A stretch of DNA of 64,000 nt from HGM12998 sp900756495 (GTDB lineage: Bacteria > Bacillota > Clostridia > Oscillospirales > Oscillospiraceae): NCBI GenBank assembly GCA_958477305.1, contig CAUEFI010000007.1, forward strand, positions 85,220-149,219, written 5' to 3'. A program made the position numbers and the translations under genes. Under the pieces are notes generated by a model, which had not been told where the DNA came from, ran no database searches, and was given only the letters and a program-made list of their open reading frames with translations. This document shows positions 59,245-64,000 of this stretch, one piece after another; position 1 is the first letter of the stretch, and every line of letters begins with the position of its first letter.

Positions 59245-62200
59245 TTACAGCATCGCATAGAGCATCTTCGCTACCTCGCCCCTGGTAATCGGGTTGAGGG
59301 GCTGAATCAGGTTGTTATAGCCGTTGACCACACCTTGGCCCACTAAGGAGCGGACGAAGGTGGCAGACCAATCAGGCACCTGAGCGGCATCGCTGAAGTT
59401 GAGTTCCGCCTCGGCGTAACCGCGGGCCTGTGTACGGCCCAGGATGGTCATGGCCTCAGCGCGGCTGATGGTAGTGCCGGCGCCGCACTTAAGCACCCCA
59501 TTGTCACTGCTGCCTTTGAGGATTCCGAGGCTGTACATGGCCTTAACTTCACCCAGGCACCAGCTGGGAATCTCCGCTGCATCGGCAAAGGGCAGTTCTA
59601 TCGATGCATAGGCATCTAAATCCAAATTCATCCAGCGTGCCACCAGGGCAAAGAACTCGCCGCGGGTAATGTTTTTGCCCGGCTGGAACTCCAGGGTATC
59701 CCCTACAGCTACGCCATTGGTAACCCCAGTGTCATAAAGATAATCGGCATAAGTCCCGGCCCAGTGATCGTCTGTATCGGTAAAAATGGGATCCCGCGCC
59801 ACGGTGGGGGATTGATCCACTGAACCGCGGGCCAGGTTGCCACTGGCATCTACTGCCGTAATCGTAATGCGGTGGCTCTGGCTGTCGGCAGCGGGAATCT
59901 CGGCTGTAAGGGTTCCCGTCTCCTGGTTCCAGTTAAAATTCAGCGCAGTGCCATCCCGGCTGAGCACGACACTCTCCTTGGCAATGGAGCGATCCACATT
60001 ATCGGTAACCACAGCGGTCACTGTGCTCCCCTCCAGCTTTACGGTAACAGTCGGCGGGGTGGTGTCGCTGAGCTGCTCGTTAGAAGTGGTTAAATGGTCC
60101 AGCCAGATGGTTCCGGAAGATTTACCTTCCACTCCGCCGTAGATCAGCTGGAAGGAACGGATTGCAGATGCATTTTCCGGAAGCGCGGCGGTTACATGTT
60201 TCCAACCGGTAAAATCCAGAGCTGTAAGAAGCACGTCGCTTGCCGCACCGGTCTGGTCTGCCACCGTAGCGGTCAGACTGTTGCCCGATCCATCCCCGTA
60301 TACCCACAGGCTCAGATAGCGCTCACCCGCAGGAATGGCCAGTGTGGAAACCAACCCGGCGGTTCCACTGGCGGCGGCGTCATAGACCACCTGAACACTC
60401 TGTCTGCCATAGCGCACGTAGTCCAGCCGGGTCTCAGCCGTGGCGACAGCAGCTGCAGTGGAGGTAATAGAGGTAAAGTTGCCCTCAAAGGTCTCCAGTG
60501 CCATGACATGGCCCGCTACATTCACCGGTACAGCGACAGCAGTTCCCCCTGCGCTCACGGTCAAGGTGCCAGAGGCTGTTTTATCGGCGGCGGTAAAGAC
60601 TCCATTGGCATCCACTGTCCCAACCTCCGGATCTACTGTCCAGACATAGGCATTGTCGCTGCTGGTCAATGCAAGTTTTTTGTAAGTGGCAGTGGCTTTC
60701 AGGTCAATCTGTTCGCCCGGTTCAGCCGAAAGGGCGGTAATTGCCGCACCGGTCGTCTGATCGGTGATGGCAATCGAATCCGGTGTTTTGACCACGGTGA
60801 TATCAGCAGTGCCGGACGCTCCTCCGGTTCCTGCCACCACCTGAGTAGTTCCGCTCTCACTGCCGGCAGTGAAGAGGCCGTCCATCGTTACCAGCCCATC
60901 TCCATTGCGAATGGAATATGTGAGCTCTCCGCTGTAATCCATGGCATAATAGGCGCTGTCTACCGCCTTTGCCGACATCTGAATCGTTGAACCGGCCAGC
61001 ACCATGGCGTCGGCAGGATTGAGAAGAAAGTGACTCAGCTCACCGGTGGGCTGGAGTTGTGTGGTAAGAAAAATTGCTGTGCTGTTCGCACGCTGCGCCC
61101 CATCGGAGGGCTTATTGATAACCTGCATAACAGTTCCATCGGGATAAGTGGCCCCGGCAGTTGTCGAGCCTCCGCCGTCCAGACAGATTGCCTCCACACA
61201 GCCCAGTTCCACCAAGCGCATGGCAACTTGAGTCAAAGTGGCTCCTACACTGTAGCCGGCCTGTTTTCCGTCAATTGTATAAAAAATCACCGATCCGTCA
61301 GCCTTGATTCCAACCGCTGTACGGGCCGTTCGCTCACTCCAGGCACTGGCGCTCCCGGAGGGCGCTGAGAGAACTGTTCCGTTGGAGACCAGGTGGTACA
61401 GTCCGCCCAATGCCTGCTCCGCTTCCGCCCAACGGCTGTCTGCGGCGGTCACATCAATATCCACTGTATCCCCCGGCTGGAGTGCGCGGAGCGCAGCTAC
61501 CAAGGCAGCATCGCTCTCAGCGTTGATAGTCAGCACCATTTTCCCGGCAGGGATGGGGATACTGCCTGTAGACTCCAGCACCTGATCCACAGTACAGGTC
61601 ACCCGCCCTCCTATCTTCAGCTGGGCCGACTGAACCTGAGCCCCTTTCACCTCATCCACAACGGTACCGCTGCCTGTGGTGATCTCCTCGGTCAGATCGG
61701 CGGAGTCGGCCGCATCTTCCGGCTCCATACCAGGTCCGCTCTCACTGGCAGCGTCCGGCATGTCGGTCACGTCCAAATCTACATTCACAGTCTGTCCCAC
61801 ATTATCCAGGACAGGAGTGAGGATCACATCCACGCCGGGGCTGGTATTCTGGGTCGTTGCGTGAAAGTCTTCCGTGAGCAGATAATACCCGCGCTCTGTC
61901 CCCCGGACCTTGTTGATGCTGCCGTTTACAGCAAAGGTCTGCCCCCGGAAGGTGGCCGTCACGGCAATATTGGGCTGGCCAATAAAAGCCGTTCCATCCT
62001 CGCGAAATCCAATCGCATAGTTAAAAGGCGAGGCAGAGCGGATGACCCCATCGGTGACCACCAGGCCCACTGGGGTACCGGTGGCCATAACATAATAGTC
62101 GCCGTTAACACCAGCTACAACCCGCTTCCCTTGAGCCTCCAGAGTTTCAGCCATGGACGTCAGGGTAGCCCGTGAGAGCACCTTATCCCCATAAGCGACC

Positions 62201-62427
62201 GTAGGGCTTACATTCAGGCTGGGGCTATAAGTAAAATACCGCTCGGTGCGCAGATCTGAATATGTATCGCTCCAAAAAATCTGTTTGGTAAGGCCTGTCC
62301 CCTGAGATAACTCCATCGTTCCGTTGTGGATTTCATGCCCCAATGCCTCTGATGCATGGGCCGCAGGTCCTGCCGCTAAAAGCAGGGCCAAGCCTATCGC
62401 CAGGCACCGCCGCTTGAGATGCTTCAT
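59245..62427 (-). CDS. Exported phosphodiester glycosidase (NAGPA-like) with Ig-like and SLH domains
   Basis: A 1060-residue surface protein. After the signal peptide comes a NAGPA/DUF2233 catalytic domain ('KRVVAGVNGDYYVMATGTPVGLVVTDG' near 100; 'RTAVGIKADGSVIFYTIDGKQAGYSVGATL' and 'VEAICLDGGGSTTAGA' near 370-430). The domain is split by an acidic insert of about 40 residues (roughly 220-262). Bacterial Ig-like domains follow (about 470-640), then a jelly-roll-like region (about 645-790), another Ig-like fold, and three C-terminal SLH repeats (about 885-1060, 'ITRGEFFALVARWM', 'ISRAEAMTILGRTQ', 'ITRGEVAKMLYAML'). It probably cleaves capped sugars or glycopolymer phosphodiesters while wall-bound. 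Confidence 0.9.
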   Translation of the reverse strand: MKHLKRRCLAIGLALLLAAGPAAHASEALGHEIHNGTMELSQGTGLTKQIFWSDTYSDLRTERYFTYSPSLNVSPTVAYGDKVLSRATLTSMAETLEAQGKRVVAGVNGDYYVMATGTPVGLVVTDGVIRSASPFNYAIGFREDGTAFIGQPNIAVTATFRGQTFAVNGSINKVRGTERGYYLLTEDFHATTQNTSPGVDVILTPVLDNVGQTVNVDLDVTDMPDAASESGPGMEPEDAADSADLTEEITTGSGTVVDEVKGAQVQSAQLKIGGRVTCTVDQVLESTGSIPIPAGKMVLTINAESDAALVAALRALQPGDTVDIDVTAADSRWAEAEQALGGLYHLVSNGTVLSAPSGSASAWSERTARTAVGIKADGSVIFYTIDGKQAGYSVGATLTQVAMRLVELGCVEAICLDGGGSTTAGATYPDGTVMQVINKPSDGAQRANSTAIFLTTQLQPTGELSHFLLNPADAMVLAGSTIQMSAKAVDSAYYAMDYSGELTYSIRNGDGLVTMDGLFTAGSESGTTQVVAGTGGASGTADITVVKTPDSIAITDQTTGAAITALSAEPGEQIDLKATATYKKLALTSSDNAYVWTVDPEVGTVDANGVFTAADKTASGTLTVSAGGTAVAVPVNVAGHVMALETFEGNFTSITSTAAAVATAETRLDYVRYGRQSVQVVYDAAASGTAGLVSTLAIPAGERYLSLWVYGDGSGNSLTATVADQTGAASDVLLTALDFTGWKHVTAALPENASAIRSFQLIYGGVEGKSSGTIWLDHLTTSNEQLSDTTPPTVTVKLEGSTVTAVVTDNVDRSIAKESVVLSRDGTALNFNWNQETGTLTAEIPAADSQSHRITITAVDASGNLARGSVDQSPTVARDPIFTDTDDHWAGTYADYLYDTGVTNGVAVGDTLEFQPGKNITRGEFFALVARWMNLDLDAYASIELPFADAAEIPSWCLGEVKAMYSLGILKGSSDNGVLKCGAGTTISRAEAMTILGRTQARGYAEAELNFSDAAQVPDWSATFVRSLVGQGVVNGYNNLIQPLNPITRGEVAKMLYAML

Positions 62428-62563
62428 AGTTTCCTCCCGTAATCAATTGCTCCGCTGTTGCGATTCTTGAGCTATGTTAACATAAATCTCACCTGTTGTA
62501 AACAGAAACCCACGGAAACGGCATCTGTTTCGTATGGCAAATTCCGACGCACGCTTATATCAG

Positions 62564-63772
62564 TCACTTGAGCGCCTTGCTGCCTGCCGCCTCCTGCCTC
62601 AACCGGGGCAGCGTAGTGGAGAGGGTGGCCGCCTCTTGGATCTCCAAAAGTTCTCCAATCAGCTGATTGGACAGTAAAAAACCCTGGGGGGTGAGATGCC
62701 ACCGGCGGTCATGCCGGGCCGCCCACCCCCGGTGCTCATACTCAGCGAGCTTCTGCTCAATGGGATCAAAATTCATAAAATACTCACGCCGATACTCCCA
62801 CTCCTCAATGCCTCTTGTCGTACGCAGGCGGAGCATCAGGTACTCACTTCCCCGCTCTCGCTGGGGGATCAGCTCGGACTCGTCCACGACAGAGCCTCCC
62901 TCTAGTACCCGGCTGATATAGAGATTCAAATCCCGCAGAAAAGAGTAGCGCCGCCCGCCAAAATCTGAGTGGGCGCCCGGTCCGAATCCAATGTAGGGAC
63001 GACCCATCCAATATTTCAGATTATGCCTGGACTGAAATCCGGAACGCGCAAAATTTGAAATTTCATACTGCAGATATCCGGCCTTGGCCAACCGCTCCAC
63101 AGTCCAGAGATACATATCCGCTTGGGTGTCGTCGTCAGGCAGCTGTTCACCTCGAATTACTCTCTGGTCCAGCGGAGTTCCCGACTCCACCTTCAACCCA
63201 TAGCAGGACAGATGCTCAGGGTTAAGTGCAAGGACCCGTTCTATCGTATTTTGCCAACTCTCCATACTCTGACCGGGAAGGCCATAGATAAGGTCCAGGT
63301 TGAGATTCTTTATCTTGGATTCCCGCACTGCCGCCACGGCAATCTCTGCCTGTGCAAACGTATGGAGCCTGTGAAGCGAGGCCAATTCCGCGTCGCAGGC
63401 CGACTGAACCCCCAGCGAAATCCTGTTGACTCCGCTGCGCCGCAGGGACAGCAGCCGCCTTTTATCCACGCTGTCTGGATTGCACTCAATGGTGACCTCC
63501 GCCTCACGCGACATATCAAAGCGCTTAAAAATTTCTCCCAGCAACTTGTGCAGTCGTTTCTCTCCAAAAATGCTGGGTGTGCCTCCTCCCAAGTAAACCG
63601 TGTCCACCTGATATTGTTTGGTCAGAGGTGCCGTCTCCCGGATATGAGTTAAAAGGGCTTTTAGATAGTCATCCATTCTGTCTTCTTTTCCCGCAAGGGA
63701 ATAGAAATCGCAGTAGTCACACTTACTGCGGCAGAATGGGATATGAATATAAATGCCCAGCTTATCTGCCAT
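62564..63772 (-). CDS. hemW: HemW-like radical SAM protein (heme chaperone / coproporphyrinogen oxidase-like)
   Basis: A 402-residue radical SAM protein starting 'KLGIYIHIPFCRSKCDYCDFYS', which contains the C-x3-C-x2-C iron-sulfur motif plus the extra Cys (C-x2-C-x-C form) typical of HemW and HemN. 'VYLGGGTPSIF', 'ECNPDSVD' and 'RISLGVQSACDAEL' are the following SAM-binding strands. The C-terminal HemN domain is present ('SEYLMLRLRTTRGI'). HemW delivers heme to target proteins; the true oxidase HemN has a longer N-terminus that is absent here. AGAGAGAGGTGC precedes the ATG. Confidence 0.92.
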   Translation of the reverse strand: MADKLGIYIHIPFCRSKCDYCDFYSLAGKEDRMDDYLKALLTHIRETAPLTKQYQVDTVYLGGGTPSIFGEKRLHKLLGEIFKRFDMSREAEVTIECNPDSVDKRRLLSLRRSGVNRISLGVQSACDAELASLHRLHTFAQAEIAVAAVRESKIKNLNLDLIYGLPGQSMESWQNTIERVLALNPEHLSCYGLKVESGTPLDQRVIRGEQLPDDDTQADMYLWTVERLAKAGYLQYEISNFARSGFQSRHNLKYWMGRPYIGFGPGAHSDFGGRRYSFLRDLNLYISRVLEGGSVVDESELIPQRERGSEYLMLRLRTTRGIEEWEYRREYFMNFDPIEQKLAEYEHRGWAARHDRRWHLTPQGFLLSNQLIGELLEIQEAATLSTTLPRLRQEAAGSKALK

Positions 63773-63911
63773 AGCGGTGCACCTCTCTCTAAAAACACGT
63801 TCTGTATTTTGAGCAATTTTTTATATTATACCTCACAGCCCTCTATTTGAAAATAGCGCGTCCCCATTGTTCTCAAAAAGTTTATGCCTAAAAACTCTGT
63901 GCTTTAGGTCC

Positions 63912-64000
63912 ATGTCTACCAAATGTCTACCAAAAACCGGGGCGAAAAGCCTGCAATTGCAGGGGTTTTCGGGCCCGCCTCATATAAAATGTCTACCAAA
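63912..64000. repeat. ATGTCTACCAAA repeats around a hairpin, possible attachment-site region
   Basis: ATGTCTACCAAA occurs at 63912-63923, again at 63923-63934 (11-base period) and at 63989-64000 at the window edge. Between the second and third lies an imperfect inverted repeat (CGAAAAGCCTGCAATTGCAGG..., about 63951-63979). No gene is visible from 63773 on. Confidence 0.5.

Noticed and set aside
1..64000. CRISPR arrays, tRNA or rRNA genes, phage structural modules, toxin-antitoxin pairs
   Set aside because: No spaced repeat array, cloverleaf, rRNA signature, phage gene cluster or convincing small toxin-antitoxin pair was seen on either strand.

Overview
The window is GC-rich, gene-dense DNA from an anaerobic member of the Clostridia. 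The combination of an Rnf complex, an archaeal-type aspS-gatCAB operon under T-box control, S-layer-homology (SLH) proteins, a DUF1540 peptide, an EFR1 ferredoxin and several Clostridia-type ABC and TRAP systems suggests an Oscillospiraceae-like gut bacterium (Flavonifractor/Intestinimonas-like). That placement is inference; no rRNA or tRNA gene is present to support it.

Layout. 1-2.3 kb: the 3' end of livM and a type I solute-binding lipoprotein. 2.4-4.4 kb: a solitary pyrB with a zinc tail resembling PyrI, a CmpB-like membrane protein and a small unknown gene. 4.4-12.6 kb: a patched accessory region with a molybdopterin oxidoreductase remnant, an ISLre2 remnant, a Crp/Fnr regulator, an IS1182 remnant, a complete TRAP transporter (dctPQM), an amidohydrolase remnant and an intact amidohydrolase. 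12.8-19.1 kb: a DUF2238-like membrane protein, a DUF1540 peptide and the complete rnfCDGEAB operon (minus strand). 19.3-23.2 kb: T-box leader, ilvB, ilvN, ilvC. 23.2-27.3 kb: MarR regulator with tandem palindromic operators and a heterodimeric ABC exporter. 27.35-35.7 kb: a second accessory region bounded by two defective IS5-family copies. It holds a DUF2284 gene broken by an amber codon, a second TRAP/amidohydrolase operon (minus strand) with its AraC regulator, and a decayed DUF1846 gene. 35.7-38.3 kb: divergent gntR and ilvD. 38.3-42.6 kb: TetR regulator and a second ABC pair. 42.7-44.2 kb: EFR1 ferredoxin and family 4 uracil-DNA glycosylase. 44.2-49.4 kb: a 69-bp tandem repeat, a second T-box, aspS, gatC, gatA, gatB. 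49.4-58.2 kb: RluA-type pseudouridine synthase, SLH-transglutaminase protein, O-acetylhomoserine sulfhydrylase, a response regulator/histidine kinase/GerMN lipoprotein operon, a ComEA-like protein and a D-Ala-D-Ala carboxypeptidase. 58.3-59.2 kb: an AT-rich acetyltransferase beside a serine-recombinase tail. 59.2-63.8 kb: a 1060-residue phosphodiester glycosidase/SLH protein and a HemW-like radical SAM protein. The last 90 bases carry a repeat that resembles an attachment site.

How it fits together. The core blocks are energy conservation (Rnf), branched-chain amino acid synthesis (ilvBNC plus ilvD), tRNA-dependent Asn/Gln formation and cell-envelope functions. The accessory blocks repeat one theme: a TRAP transporter for an organic acid followed by an amidohydrolase of the (de)carboxylase superfamily. 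With the molybdopterin remnant, this points to uptake and decarboxylation of aromatic acids. Both blocks are interrupted by broken genes and IS remnants, so the trait looks recently assembled and partly decaying.
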